A DNA stretch of 64,000 nt from Candidatus Poribacteria bacterium (GCA_022826645.1 JAJDUM010000103.1:1-64000), one strand, 5' to 3'; positions 1-9,634 are shown, numbered from the stretch's first letter. The notes: generated by a model not told the origin, from the letters alone. Numbers and translations: made by a program.

Positions 1-1380
1 CTCCAGCTGCAGATCCATTCTGCCAGCCTCAATTTTCGATAAGTCAAGAATATCGTTAATCATGGCAAGCAGGTGATTTCCGCTGGTACGGACATCAAGG
101 ACTAATTCTTTCTGCTCGTCGTTAAGGGTTCCCAGAATTTCATCTCGTAAGATTTCGGAAAATCCGATAATCGCGTTCAACGGGGTGCGGAGTTCATGAC
201 TCATGGTGGCAAGAAATTCACTTTTGGCACGGTTTGCATACTCGGCGGCATCCTTAGCTTCCTGCAATGCAATTTCGGCTTGTACCCGATCCGCAATGTT
301 AGTATTAATACCGACCCAATTGATGATTTCTCCCGCATCGTTTCGAACAGGGGTACCAATAAAAATAAATGTCTGATAGGAACCATCCTTGGCTTGGAAT
401 CGACATTCACCACTGTAGGTTTCGCCGTGGTTATACGCACTGTCCCATTTTGCGAGCACGTCCGGAAGATCTTCCGGATGCAACGCTTCTGCCCATCGAG
501 TACCCAGTGATTCTGCCTCTGTGCGTCCGGAAAATTCATGCCAGGCTTTGTTCAGAAGAGCGACCTGACCATCAGCGTCCGCAACCCAAATTACCTGTGG
601 CGCGGCTTCAATGAGTGTCCGATAGAGTGCTTCTTGGGCAGCCAATGCTCGTTCCGCTTCCTTCTGTTTGGTCACATCCCGCCATGTTGACCGACTTGCG
701 ACAATCTTGCCGGTTTCGTCGTGCATTGGTGTCGCTTGCAAAAGGACGTCAATGGTGCTACCGTCTGCCCGGCGGAGGGTCCGTTCTTGTCTAATGATTT
801 CGCCCGTTTCGACGAACGCTGAGGAGGTTTGTTGTGCAGCCTCTATAGATTCGGGAGCATATAGCTCCAGGAAGGAGTTGCCGGTAATCTCCTCTTTGCT
901 ACGCCCGATAACATCCGCAAGGGTTTGGTTGCATTCTAAGATGTTCCCACTAACTAAATCAACGACAGCCATCATATCCGGCGCGTTTTCGTATAGGTCA
1001 CGATAGTGGACTTCTGCTTGTTTACGTTCAGTAATGTCTCGAGCAACGGCATAATACAGTTGCTCTTCAAAGGATACTGTCGAACTCCATAAGAGCCACT
1101 TATACGATCCATCTTTGCATAGGTAACGATTTTCAAAGGAAACGACATCTTCGCCGGTTGTTATGATCTTCTGGGCTTCAGCAATTGTTGCTTCTTGGTC
1201 TTCAGGGTGAACAAACTCGATGAAGGGTTTTGTTTTGAGTTCCTCAACTGTAAAGCCGAGCGTTTTTTCCCACATCGGGTTCAGTTCTTTGAAGTAACCA
1301 TCGAAACCGGCGATACACAGCATATCCAGCGATAGCGTAAAAAAACGGTCGCGCTCTGTGGTATCGGCAGGAATAGTCAT
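1..1380 (-). CDS. multi-PAS sensor histidine kinase, C-terminus beyond window
   Basis: The first 460 residues of a cytoplasmic sensor kinase are visible; the ATPase domain lies off the left edge. Three consecutive PAS folds cover about residues 10-120, 130-245 and 255-375, each ending in a typical PAS/PAC junction such as ARDITERK. The HisKA dimerisation/phosphoacceptor helix follows, with the H box [18 protein letters not shown] (phospho-His about residue 395) and then [13 protein letters not shown]. No membrane segment or signal peptide is seen, so the signal is probably cytosolic. The start is ATG at 1380 behind GGAG. It lies downstream of the PP2C phosphatase gene on the same strand, about 300 bp away, and may be part of the same stress-signalling unit. 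The signal sensed cannot be read from the sequence. Confidence 0.9.
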   Translation of the reverse strand, partial: MTIPADTTERDRFFTLSLDMLCIAGFDGYFKELNPMWEKTLGFTVEELKTKPFIEFVHPEDQEATIAEAQKIITTGEDVVSFENRYLCKDGSYKWLLWSSTVSFEEQLYYAVARDITERKQAEVHYRDLYENAPDMMAVVDLVSGNILECNQTLADVIGRSKEEITGNSFLELYAPESIEAAQQTSSAFVETGEIIRQERTLRRADGSTIDVLLQATPMHDETGKIVASRSTWRDVTKQKEAERALAAQEALYRTLIEAAPQVIWVADADGQVALLNKAWHEFSGRTEAESLGTRWAEALHPEDLPDVLAKWDSAYNHGETYSGECRFQAKDGSYQTFIFIGTPVRNDAGEIINWVGINTNIADRVQAEIALQEAKDAAEYANRAKSEFLATMSHELRTPLNAIIGFSEILRDEILGTLNDEQKELVLDVRTSGNHLLAMINDILDLSKIEAGRMDLQLE

Positions 1381-1565
1381 AGTGGTTTATCTCCTTCATT
1401 TTTCGGTCTCGAATTTCGATCATCGGGGAAGGGATAGCCCGAACTCTTAAAGCCTTTTAAAAGAAACTAACGAAGTTCTTCAGAGATTGGTTAGAAAAAT
1501 TACTCTCTGCGTTCTCTGAGAGGCTTACTTTCAATATCTCGGGTTCCCGATTGTTCTCATTACCA

Positions 1566-1601
1566 AAAAAAAGAAAAGCAGAATTCTGAGACATACAGAA
1601 T
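1566..1601 (-). terminator. weak candidate terminator after the PP2C gene
   Basis: On the minus strand a 6-bp stem (ATTCTG/CAGAAT, arms 1596-1601 and 1583-1588) with a 7-nt loop is followed a few bases later by a T-rich run (complement of the A tract 1566-1579). It lies in the 305-bp gap between the phosphatase gene and the kinase gene. The stem is short, so termination may be partial. Nothing else recognisable is in the gap. Confidence 0.3.
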
Positions 1602-1685
1602 CGTGGATTCACGGTTTTACCAGTTTGAATCAGGGCAACGAAACCGGAACCGATCCTACTGGAATAAGCGGCAACTCAGGCAGCC

Positions 1686-3509
1686 TCATTTCTTCTTCAG
1701 CACCATTAAAGTTAAATCATCAAACCGCTGGGCCTCTCCTTGGAACTCCAACGTTGAGTTATAAATTTCGGCGCAGATTTCGCTAGCATCTGCGTTGCGG
1801 AGTTGCTTCACCAGTTCCTCTAGCCGTTCCTCTTCATACATCTCGTCGTGGATGTTCACCGTTTCGGTAACCCCATCGGTATAGAATAGAACTGTATCTC
1901 CACTGTAAAGTTGAATTGTTTCATCTTCATATTCCAACATTCGGCAAAGCATATCGTCAGGATACATGCCTATCATCAAGCCGCCTGCTTCCAGCCGTTG
2001 TATACTACCATCCTGCCGGATGACCAAAGGAGAGTTATGTCCGGCATTGAGCGAGGTAAGCCTACCTGTCTCTGGATGCAACCGTGCGTAACAGAGTGTT
2101 GCGTATTTGTCGATTGGGCTGCTCTCACGGATAAGGGCATTCAGTGCCATCGCCCTCGCTGGCAAATCCGCTTGTCTTGCGACCTCTGAGAGTAAAGCTG
2201 CACGAAGCGTTGCCACCAGTAAAGCTGCTTGCATGCCTTTCCCAGCAATATCAGCGATGACCAATCCCCACGATCCATCTGGTTCCTGTATATACCCATA
2301 GTAATCCCCTCCAACGCCATCATGGTGTGGTAGACTCATCCCAGCGATTTCATAGCCCGGAATCTCCGGCGGTGCCTTTGGAAGAAGGTTTTCCTGAATT
2401 TTTGCTGCTTCCTCCATTTCCGCCTGCAATCGCCGCTTCTCAATTGCTTCCTGATAAAGCCGTGCGTTTTCGATTGCGACACCAACTTGCGTGGCAAAGG
2501 CTTCAAGAAGAATTCCATCTTCATCTGTGAACTCCAGTGTTATACCGGCTCGACCCTCCTTACTGAGAACAACGAGTATACCCAGAATTTCATGCCCAAA
2601 AACTGGAGATGCTATCAGATTATTTCCACCAAATAGTGCCGCTAGCTCCTGATCGTTATGGATCTGGGTCCTGCCTTCGATTGCTACGTCACGAAGTATA
2701 GAAAGTGTAGGCTGTATTTCTTGGTCAGTTTCCAACGGAATAGAGAGGGTTTCCGCGCCTGGTGACAGTTGCAAGTCGAGCGCAAAAGAGTCTCTTAGCT
2801 CCAGCTGCTGTGTAGCCGGATTGATAAGCATCAAACAACCCGCGTTAGCGTCCAGCAAACTGACAGCATGATTGACGACCTCTTCCTCTAAGAGCTCTGT
2901 ATCTAACAACTTGGCAATTTGGGCAGTTGTGTCAGAAAGCATGAAGAGGCGGAATTTGGCGGCACGCATATCTTCTTGAGAACGTGAATGCGCAATTGCG
3001 ACTGAGATATGGTCGGCGAGGACATTTAGTAGTTCTCGCGTCCACCGTGAGTCTTCAGAATCATCAGGAAGCTCACCGAGACTGATAACACCTAGAAACT
3101 CTTCATGAATTGTTAGTGGTGCCCAAAGAGTTGCGCTTAGTACCTGCAGCTGTGGCTGAATCGCATTTAAGAACGATCTTAAGGGGGTAGGCGGTTTGGA
3201 AACATCAAGGAGGGAGGATTGCAGCATTGCATTGATTTCGTTAGACGTGATTGGAATGACCAACGATTCGCCCGCGGACTCGTCTGGAATATTAATTGAT
3301 GATTCGAGAGTAAGTAGACTCTCTGCAGGATTGAAGCGTAATATGGCGCCTCGGGTGACCTGCAATGTCTTGAGAACTATTCGCAGATAGGTCTGGCTTG
3401 ATGCACCAAAGTTGCTCTGCCCAGAAACGAGAGCTTTGCCCACCTCCTCAATCTCAGACAAACCCAGAATTAGCCGCTGCATGGTTTGTTCAATTGAAGC
3501 AGTCTGCAT
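1686..3509 (-). CDS. GAF-GAF-PP2C (SpoIIE/RsbU-type) serine phosphatase
   Basis: A 607-residue cytoplasmic PP2C phosphatase of the RsbU/SpoIIE type, whose family role is to dephosphorylate anti-anti-sigma (STAS) proteins. Two GAF sensor domains occupy about residues 35-175 and 205-350. A short helical linker (EAIEKRRLQAEMEEAAKIQ) leads into the phosphatase domain at about 395-605. Metal-binding aspartates are present in GGDYYGY, VIADIAGKG, LFYTDGVTE and RFDDLTL. The start ATG has only a weak AGG upstream. The gene for a small STAS protein, the natural substrate, lies immediately upstream on the same strand, which supports a partner-switching module. No anti-sigma kinase (RsbW-like) gene is in the window. 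Confidence 0.92.
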   Translation of the reverse strand: MQTASIEQTMQRLILGLSEIEEVGKALVSGQSNFGASSQTYLRIVLKTLQVTRGAILRFNPAESLLTLESSINIPDESAGESLVIPITSNEINAMLQSSLLDVSKPPTPLRSFLNAIQPQLQVLSATLWAPLTIHEEFLGVISLGELPDDSEDSRWTRELLNVLADHISVAIAHSRSQEDMRAAKFRLFMLSDTTAQIAKLLDTELLEEEVVNHAVSLLDANAGCLMLINPATQQLELRDSFALDLQLSPGAETLSIPLETDQEIQPTLSILRDVAIEGRTQIHNDQELAALFGGNNLIASPVFGHEILGILVVLSKEGRAGITLEFTDEDGILLEAFATQVGVAIENARLYQEAIEKRRLQAEMEEAAKIQENLLPKAPPEIPGYEIAGMSLPHHDGVGGDYYGYIQEPDGSWGLVIADIAGKGMQAALLVATLRAALLSEVARQADLPARAMALNALIRESSPIDKYATLCYARLHPETGRLTSLNAGHNSPLVIRQDGSIQRLEAGGLMIGMYPDDMLCRMLEYEDETIQLYSGDTVLFYTDGVTETVNIHDEMYEEERLEELVKQLRNADASEICAEIYNSTLEFQGEAQRFDDLTLMVLKKK

Positions 3510-3833
3510 TTAAAGACCTTTGTTTGATGTAACTGTTCACCTAGGGGACAGAAGCGGAGCCATTCACACCGGAACAAACGTATTTGTTCCGCAAAACCAC
3601 ATCAGTCAACGAGATAATGGTTAGTGCTTGGGGCGAGCTAAGGCCCTAACCGGTCTGGTTGCTTCCGGCTAAAGCCTTGGCAGCCGAGTACCTACTATTT
3701 GCACTGATCTGCAATTTTTTCGCGTTTACTTTGAAATTGAAGCTACAATCCCTCGACAGATCCGGAACGTAGGGAAGATCGATATGCGTTGTATCGCACG
3801 CCGGCTAACCTACTTCGGCAAGAAAGGTAATTG
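3510..3833. other. 324-bp gap between STAS and PP2C genes with small inverted repeats
   Basis: No gene is seen. Around 3650-3700 there are short nested inverted repeats (AACC/GGTT, then CGGCT/AGCCG with an inner GCC/GGC), which on the minus strand would lie in the leader of the phosphatase mRNA. They match no riboswitch I recognise. An internal minus-strand promoter was not identified. Confidence 0.4.
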
Positions 3834-4184
3834 CTATTCACTGGAAAGCGACGAAATTGCTTCGTCTTCACTCTCGAAATGTTCAAATGTGGAGATTAAT
3901 CGGCTTCTGATAATGAGACTCTTAACATTTTTCTCGCTGACGTTGATGACAGCAACCCGACCCCCCTTCTGAATAATAGATACATGTGCCCCTAATAGGG
4001 TTCCGAGCCCAGAACTGTCCATCACTGAAACATCGGCAAAGTCAAACAAAAATTTCGGCGCACCGGAAATTTTTGCACTTTCCTCATTAATCGCCTTGCT
4101 GAGATCGCGAACAGATCTTCCAATAATCTTGCCCTTAGGTTTTAAGATGACTATATCATCTCTTTGACGAACGTCGACAGCCAT
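3834..4184 (-). CDS. STAS-domain anti-sigma factor antagonist
   Basis: A 116-residue single-domain STAS protein of the SpoIIAA/RsbV type. The segment VSVMDSSGLGTLLGAHVSI holds the DSSG signature, whose serine is the conserved phosphorylation site. In this family the unphosphorylated form binds an anti-sigma kinase and frees a sigma factor; its phosphatase is typically a PP2C enzyme like the one encoded next. The start is well fixed by AGGAGG seven bases upstream of the ATG. It is the first gene of a minus-strand unit led by a strong promoter. The last residues (EDEAISSLSSE) are acidic and serine-rich. Confidence 0.92.
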   Translation of the reverse strand: MAVDVRQRDDIVILKPKGKIIGRSVRDLSKAINEESAKISGAPKFLFDFADVSVMDSSGLGTLLGAHVSIIQKGGRVAVINVSEKNVKSLIIRSRLISTFEHFESEDEAISSLSSE

Positions 4185-4446
4185 TGGTTTTCCTCCTATC
4201 TTTTAATCTCAATATATGCTGCACACCGTCAGAACTTGCGCCTTTCGCTTGCCATCCTGAGGTTTGAAATCCATCCTTGGACGAAGCGATGAATCTCAGT
4301 GTCAGAGATATTTCACGAAACGTATAACGACATGCAACGCGAGGTTTAACGGCCAAACGATACTTGTGCAAGCAATGATAATCACCCGCAAAAGCGCAAT
4401 ATCACCCGATGCCGGGTATGATTTGTTGCAACGCTAAGTGTTTTCT

Positions 4447-4475
4447 ATTCTAAAGGAGGTAGATTTTTTTGTCAA
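4447..4475 (-). promoter_or_regulatory. sigma70-type promoter for the STAS-PP2C-kinase unit
   Basis: On the minus strand TTGACA (4475-4470), a 17-bp spacer and TAGAAT (4452-4447) form a near-consensus promoter. The inferred start near 4440 leaves a 255-nt leader before the STAS gene. The rest of the divergent 540-bp gap (4185-4724) shows no gene. Confidence 0.6.
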
Positions 4476-4655
4476 GTGTTTAATTTTTCATCGTTATAGT
4501 GTTGGGAGGGTCCTGTTATGTGTTGAATTCTGATTCTTCGTACCGAAGTGTGAAGAGATCAGTATTGCTTCCGCATACTCTAAATGTTTCGAATTTTGAC
4601 CCAAAAGCCAACCTGTTAGGTTGCGTGACTACAACCTATCCCACAAGTATTCCGC

Positions 4656-4685
4656 TTGACAAGTCATTGTGAGGTATAATAAAAT
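4656..4685 (+). promoter_or_regulatory. candidate promoter for the cNMP-domain/AI-2E operon
   Basis: TTGACA at 4656-4661 and TAAAAT at 4680-4685 are separated by 18 bp. A better-looking TATAAT at 4675-4680 lies only 13 bp from the -35 and is a less likely partner. The gene starts 39 bp downstream. Confidence 0.4.
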
Positions 4686-4724
4686 TCAACGCATGAGGGA
4701 ACAGTTGGCAGAAGGGGAGACATT

Positions 4725-5402
4725 ATGGCCAAAATGAACCAAACTGACGCGACATGGGACGCTGTCGTTGACAGAAAGAGTAAAGCGAAGGTTGAGCGGA
4801 GTACTATTGATGTCCTCAAGGATGTCCCCATCTTTGAGGAACTGAGTAATCGAGAAATTCAAAACATCGCGCGTATTGCTTATCAGCGGTACTATAGTGC
4901 TGGGGAAGTCATTATCCATGAGGGACAGAATGCAGCAGGCATGTATATTATGGTGGACGGTCAGGCGGAGGTCACCAAAGCCCTGGAGGATGGTACAATT
5001 CTCCACTTGACAACCCTAGAAAATAGTGGACTGTTTGGTGACGTGGGGTTGTTGGATAGTTCTCCACGGACGGCCACGGTTAGAGCAACTCGCGACTCAA
5101 GTATCATTGGTTTTTTTCGTCCCGAACTACTTGAGCTAATGAATTCAGATCCAAGATTGGCATCCAAAGTAATTTTCAGATTGGGACAAATTCTCACGGC
5201 CCGTTTCCGGTTTATACACAACGAATTCGAAAAAGCGCAGGAAGAAATTGGTCGTTTGAAGGCAGAACTCGCAGCAGCCTCAGCCACAGACGAAGAGGGT
5301 GGAGATATAGTTTCCAGTACCCCATCTGTCACTGGATCACCTGTGGAAATCGAAACATCGGATTCCATCAATCCTGACACCTCTAGAGCAGGGGATAGCT
5401 GA
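4725..5402 (+). CDS. cyclic nucleotide-binding domain protein
   Basis: A 225-residue protein with one CAP_ED/cNMP-binding beta-roll at about residues 28-150 (VPIFEELSNREIQNIARIAY at its start; later GLFGDVGLLDSSPRTATVRA, the phosphate-binding cassette region with R). There is no DNA-binding HTH after the domain. Instead a short coiled coil (EFEKAQEEIGRLKAELAAA) is followed by a disordered Ser/Thr/Asp-rich tail, so it is probably a regulatory or scaffolding protein rather than a CRP-type activator. The ATG has AGGGGAG upstream. Its stop overlaps the start of the permease gene (TGATG), implying translational coupling and a shared function. Confidence 0.88.
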   Translation: MAKMNQTDATWDAVVDRKSKAKVERSTIDVLKDVPIFEELSNREIQNIARIAYQRYYSAGEVIIHEGQNAAGMYIMVDGQAEVTKALEDGTILHLTTLENSGLFGDVGLLDSSPRTATVRATRDSSIIGFFRPELLELMNSDPRLASKVIFRLGQILTARFRFIHNEFEKAQEEIGRLKAELAAASATDEEGGDIVSSTPSVTGSPVEIETSDSINPDTSRAGDS

Positions 5403-7021
5403 TGAATGAGCCTACCAATCAAAACGCGACACCGCATCGACCTAGTGAGGAGGTTAATTCGTCTGGGGCAGCTGATTCTGTCAGCCAAATCAATACGGAG
5501 AAGGCACGCGCACAGACGGCTACGCTCGCAAGAGAAACGGCCCTCCCACTGACACAAAATATTGAGACGATGACGTCGGACATCCGGTTGGTTGCGCGTG
5601 AAGCCCGTGAACAGACACGCCAAGCACGGGTAGCAAACGCCTCCCTGAAAATCATTGCCTTTGGCACAACGTTGCTTTCGCTTGCAATTCTCATTGGCGT
5701 TATCTACTTGCTTACAGATATTCTTGCACTGGTGGTAGTCTCGTTCCTAATGGCTTATATTATCAGTCCAGTCGTAGAATTAACTGAGCGAAAAGGAATT
5801 AACCGGACACTTGTAGTTATTGTCATAACACTCTTGATGCTCAGTGGCTTTGCGGTTCTTTCAACAGTGACCGTTAATAGCATCACGGGACAGATCTGGA
5901 AGTTTAGTGAAGTGCAGTTAACAGTGGAACTGGGGCACGAAGATGCTTTAGACAGCGGTGAAATCCCAGAGGCTTTACGACAGAAGTTTCTGGAGGAGGG
6001 TGTTACACTTTCTCCGAATACAGTGATTGCTGTTGAAGAGACGGGCAACAGTTGGAGACTGACTGACACAGGAAATCGCCGTGCATATAATATCACGAAA
6101 GAAGAAAACCAGCTCAACGTTAACAACACGCTTGCATATCTTGTTGATCTTGAACGTCTTGTCGATACAGCCACAACAGCGCTGAATCTCATTCCCAAGC
6201 CCCTCCGCATACCCGTATTCAATTATCTTGGGATAACTGAAGGTGTGGAAACATCAGGGACCGTGGTTGATAGAGATTCTGTTCAAACAATTGACCGTGA
6301 CCAAATCAACGCCCTCGTCGGACGGCTGCAAGACCAAATCTTGGGGTTTGTCATTGGACAATCGCAGTCAATCTTCAATGCAATTGGTACTTCTGCAAAG
6401 GGTGCCTTCTCAGTATTTACTACCGGTATCATTATCCTATTTTTGACATTTTTTCTTTTAAACAGTGGGCGGCAGATGAAGAAAGCTCTTATTCAGATTG
6501 TGCCGAACCGTTTTTTTGAAGTTGCTTTGGTACTAATTCAGGGGCTTGATCGGCAGCTAGGAGATTATCTTCGCAGCCGTTTGATTCAAACAATTATATT
6601 GTCTATAATTGCGGCAATTGGGTATTGGATTTTGGGCTTACGGTTTGCAATTATCATCGGGATTATTGCTGGATTGGCGAACCTGATCCCGTATATCGGT
6701 CCATTCATTGGGGCGATTCCTGCAATCATTGTTGTCTTCCTGGAATCCCGATTCGGGCTTGGTTGGAGCCTGCTGGCTGTTATCGTTCTGACGCTTGTGA
6801 TACAAATCATCGACAACGCGATTATTACACCCCTGGTAATAGGCAAAAGTGTTGAGTTGGGACCCGTGACAACAATTGTCGTGGTGTTACTTGGCGAACA
6901 ATTACTCGGCTTAATCGGTTTGTTACTGGCGGTTCCTATTGCAGCAATGTGTAAGCTAATTATAGAAGAAGTGTGGACGGAGTTTAAGGGCTACTCACAG
7001 TCTATTCTTGTGGGTCACTGA
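5402..7021 (+). CDS. AI-2E family transporter (UPF0118 permease)
   Basis: A 539-residue polytopic inner-membrane protein of the AI-2E/PerM family. Residues 1-80 are hydrophilic and cytosolic, a longer N-terminal extension than usual. Two or three membrane segments follow (about 85-165), then a soluble region of about 170 residues, then five C-terminal segments (about 330-525). The C-terminal half carries the typical glycine/proline-rich GLANLIPYIGPFIGAIPA stretch. Members export autoinducer-2 or act as Na+/H+ antiporters or unknown exporters, so the substrate is not assigned here. It starts inside the stop codon of the upstream cNMP-domain gene and is probably co-translated with it. Confidence 0.88.
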   Translation: MNEPTNQNATPHRPSEEVNSSGAADSVSQINTEKARAQTATLARETALPLTQNIETMTSDIRLVAREAREQTRQARVANASLKIIAFGTTLLSLAILIGVIYLLTDILALVVVSFLMAYIISPVVELTERKGINRTLVVIVITLLMLSGFAVLSTVTVNSITGQIWKFSEVQLTVELGHEDALDSGEIPEALRQKFLEEGVTLSPNTVIAVEETGNSWRLTDTGNRRAYNITKEENQLNVNNTLAYLVDLERLVDTATTALNLIPKPLRIPVFNYLGITEGVETSGTVVDRDSVQTIDRDQINALVGRLQDQILGFVIGQSQSIFNAIGTSAKGAFSVFTTGIIILFLTFFLLNSGRQMKKALIQIVPNRFFEVALVLIQGLDRQLGDYLRSRLIQTIILSIIAAIGYWILGLRFAIIIGIIAGLANLIPYIGPFIGAIPAIIVVFLESRFGLGWSLLAVIVLTLVIQIIDNAIITPLVIGKSVELGPVTTIVVVLLGEQLLGLIGLLLAVPIAAMCKLIIEEVWTEFKGYSQSILVGH

Positions 7022-7121
7022 ATTCGGCTGACTCGTCCTCCCTTGCAAAACGGTACTGCCGTGTCAATCGTGGCAACTTGAGCACCACCCACCAATTCAG
7101 ATTTGGCGGACGACTACTCAC

Positions 7122-8840
7122 ATGATGAACGACGAGGTAAAATCCGCACTACATCGCGGAATCGCTTTCTTAACGGAGCAGCAAAACTCAGAGGGCGGTT
7201 TTGAGGGGCAACTCTCCTCGAGCACCTTCCCTACTTGCGCCTATGCTTGGGTATCGCTTGCCCAAGATCGCCTGCCCGATGAAGGATTAATCGATTGGTT
7301 AATTGAACACCAGAATCCTGATGGCACCTGGGGGCTTGATGCAGCCAATCAGCCGAACCGTGAAGCTACACTGTTTGCACAGCTCATTTTAGAGCAAGTT
7401 TGGCAACGAAAGCCTAATCCGCAAATCGCGGGCGCCCTTGCACGCGTCCCTCCCCATCCACTGAACCTTGCCTTGATTAAGCTATCCTACGCAGCCTTTG
7501 GCGAATTTGATTGGAACAAGCTAACATTGCCGAAATATCTGCTCCCTGTGGTAGGATTGACAAAAAAACTGCTGACGACCTTTCCTCTTTTGCAATCGTT
7601 TCTCAAGCCACCAACCCACCTCCTTCCACCAGTTGACCTATTCAACACCCGAACCTTTGAGGCACTGTTCATCGCGGAGCAGCACACGTTGGTGCCAGTC
7701 TTCATCTTGATTGAACTAAACACCAAGCGGCGCCCGGAAATGATTGCTTCATTGGTCAGTTGGTTAATAGAACATAAACTTTCTGATAACAGTTGGTTCC
7801 GTGTGAATTACATCACGGCATTGTCGGTGTTAGCACTCATCGAACTTCAAAAGCATATAACAGATCACCAAGCTACTTTGAACCCAGAATCAACAGAACT
7901 TTCTCAATCAGCGGAGATTCAGGAGTTAATCGACGGCGGAATCGCATGGCTGCAGTCAACACGGAACCCGGATGGTGGTTGTCGAGAGGCATTAAATCTC
8001 AACATTTGGGATACGGCATTAAGTGTGCTTACGCTTATTGATATTGGCAATGGAGATAAGAATCACGCCGTTCAACGCGCTGGTAGATGGTTTATTGACA
8101 ACCAGAATCCGGATGGTGGTTGGGCATTTTCAGCGATGGGAAGAAGTGGCAGTCTTCTGAGTGATGCTGATGATACGGCGTTAGCCACACTCGCTTTACT
8201 GCGGACAAAGATGCCCGATCGCACTGAAGCGATTCAGCGGGGGCTCGATTGGTTGACAGCACACCAAAGCCCTGACGGGAGTTGTAGTACATACCTGCCC
8301 GGTCAAGGCGATGTTGGGTGCGTAAGTCTTACCGCTCACGCAGTCGAGGCATGGTGTGAAGCAACAGGGCTGGAAGTAGAGATCGACCAAGCCTGTCAGT
8401 GGCTGGAAGATCAAATGTCCAAAGAGGGATATTGGTCCGATCTTTGGCTTGCCAAACGGACGTATGGAACGGCTTGTGCCATTATCGGTCTAATCAAAGC
8501 GGGGAAAGTCACCTCTCCGGCGATTGCGCGGGGGGTTCGTTGGATTGAGTCAGTACAAAACAGTGATGGCGGCTGGGGTGAGGATATGTTCGGTAAACTG
8601 ACGGATAGCACAGTTGAGCAGACGGGTTGGTGTACTTACGCGCTACTCCTCGCTGATCACGAGAGTTCCGCTGCACGAAAGGGATTGGAGTTTCTTCTCA
8701 ACCACCAGCGCTCTGATGGCTCGTGGGAGGCTAGTTGTGTCGGCATCTATTGGGAGATCATCGGTGGTTACGCGGATCCGATTTACGCCGCCGTTTTTCC
8801 GCTGCTTGCCCTGAATCAGTATTTGAAAGCAGCTACATGA
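7122..8840 (+). CDS. squalene-hopene cyclase-like class II terpene cyclase
   Basis: A 572-residue alpha-alpha toroid protein built from prenyltransferase/squalene-oxidase repeats. Repeated QW-type motifs are visible (QNSEGGF, QNPDGTWG, QNPDGGWAF, QSPDGSC, QNSDGGWGEDM, QRSDGSW). The acid motif DADDTA at residues 348-353 matches the DXDDTA protonating motif of squalene-hopene cyclases. The C-terminal YADPIYAAVFPLLALNQY resembles the end of the family. It is some 60 residues shorter than usual hopene cyclases and lacks an obvious membrane helix, so the substrate may not be squalene. Downstream at 8912 is a glycosyltransferase on the same strand, which may modify the product. Class assignment is secure, substrate is not. 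Confidence 0.8.
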   Translation: MMNDEVKSALHRGIAFLTEQQNSEGGFEGQLSSSTFPTCAYAWVSLAQDRLPDEGLIDWLIEHQNPDGTWGLDAANQPNREATLFAQLILEQVWQRKPNPQIAGALARVPPHPLNLALIKLSYAAFGEFDWNKLTLPKYLLPVVGLTKKLLTTFPLLQSFLKPPTHLLPPVDLFNTRTFEALFIAEQHTLVPVFILIELNTKRRPEMIASLVSWLIEHKLSDNSWFRVNYITALSVLALIELQKHITDHQATLNPESTELSQSAEIQELIDGGIAWLQSTRNPDGGCREALNLNIWDTALSVLTLIDIGNGDKNHAVQRAGRWFIDNQNPDGGWAFSAMGRSGSLLSDADDTALATLALLRTKMPDRTEAIQRGLDWLTAHQSPDGSCSTYLPGQGDVGCVSLTAHAVEAWCEATGLEVEIDQACQWLEDQMSKEGYWSDLWLAKRTYGTACAIIGLIKAGKVTSPAIARGVRWIESVQNSDGGWGEDMFGKLTDSTVEQTGWCTYALLLADHESSAARKGLEFLLNHQRSDGSWEASCVGIYWEIIGGYADPIYAAVFPLLALNQYLKAAT

Positions 8841-8911
8841 AGTATTGTCTGAATAAATCTACAAGTCATATTCCTTAGTCTTTCGGGAGTTTTATCCACA
8901 GTTTACCTCAG

Positions 8912-9583
8912 ATGATCTCTGCTATTATCCCGGTTCTGAATGAATCTAAGATTTTGGATCAATCGCTATCTCGGCTCACACTTCAACTAAGAGACCATGA
9001 GTTGATTATCGTCGATGGCGGCAGCACCGACGACACCTCATTAATTGCAAAAGAATATGGACAGGTGATTTGCTCTGAACGCGGGAGAGCTCGTCAGTTA
9101 AATGCGGGTGCGGCAGCGGCAGGGGGTGATATTTTCCTTTTTCTGCACGCGGATGTGTGGCTTGACTCTGGTGCAATTGAAGCCGTTGAAACAGCAATCT
9201 CATCGGGTTATGTCGGCGGAGCGTTCAAGCAGCAAATTGACGGAGATGCCCCCCTATACCGACTAATCGAGTACGCTGCCAATTTCAGAGCGAAACGGCT
9301 GCGGATTTTCTACGGCGACGGCGGGATCTTTATTCGTCGTGCCGAGTTTAATCAGATCGGTGGTTTTCCAGAGATCCCGATTATGGAAGAAGTGGGGCTC
9401 TCTCGAAAACTGCGTCGGTGTGGCAAGGTAACACTTGTCGAGCCGGGGATTCACATTTCCGCACGCCGCTGGCAGAAGAACGGTATCCTCCGCACAACCC
9501 TAACAAACTGGCTCATCACCCTACTCTATCTGCTACGAGTTCCTCCAAATCATCTCGCAAAACTGTATCGCCACATTCGGTAA
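8912..9583 (+). CDS. family 2 glycosyltransferase, TIGR04283-like
   Basis: A 223-residue GT-A glycosyltransferase. The N-terminal ISAIIPVLNES and IIVDGGSTDDT are the nucleotide-sugar-binding start, and FLHAD holds the DXD-like metal site. GRARQLNAGAAAAGGD, GDGGIFIRR, GGFPEIPIMEEV and SARRWQKNGILRT closely follow the pattern of the TIGR04283 'transferase 2' subfamily often linked to selenium or arsenosugar clusters. A short hydrophobic C-terminal segment (LTNWLITLLYLLRV) may touch the membrane. It sits 71 bp after the terpene-cyclase-like gene on the same strand, so a joint role in lipid or terpenoid decoration is possible but not shown. Confidence 0.85.
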   Translation: MISAIIPVLNESKILDQSLSRLTLQLRDHELIIVDGGSTDDTSLIAKEYGQVICSERGRARQLNAGAAAAGGDIFLFLHADVWLDSGAIEAVETAISSGYVGGAFKQQIDGDAPLYRLIEYAANFRAKRLRIFYGDGGIFIRRAEFNQIGGFPEIPIMEEVGLSRKLRRCGKVTLVEPGIHISARRWQKNGILRTTLTNWLITLLYLLRVPPNHLAKLYRHIR

Positions 9584-9611
9584 TCCACAACCTGGCAACT
9601 TAATCTACCGA

Positions 9612-9631
9612 CACCGCTCTTGAGGGCGGTG
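9612..9631. terminator. stem-loop between convergent genes
   Basis: An 8-bp stem (CACCGCTC with GGGCGGTG, one G-U pair) closes a TTGA tetraloop, just after the ends of the converging glycosyltransferase and oxidoreductase genes. No T run follows on either strand, so it may be a factor-dependent terminator or an mRNA 3'-end barrier. Confidence 0.4.
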
Positions 9632-9634
9632 AAC

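Noticed and set aside
3640-3720. A cyclic-di-GMP or other known riboswitch in the phosphatase leader
   Set aside because: Small hairpins are there, but none of the conserved riboswitch core sequences I know could be matched.
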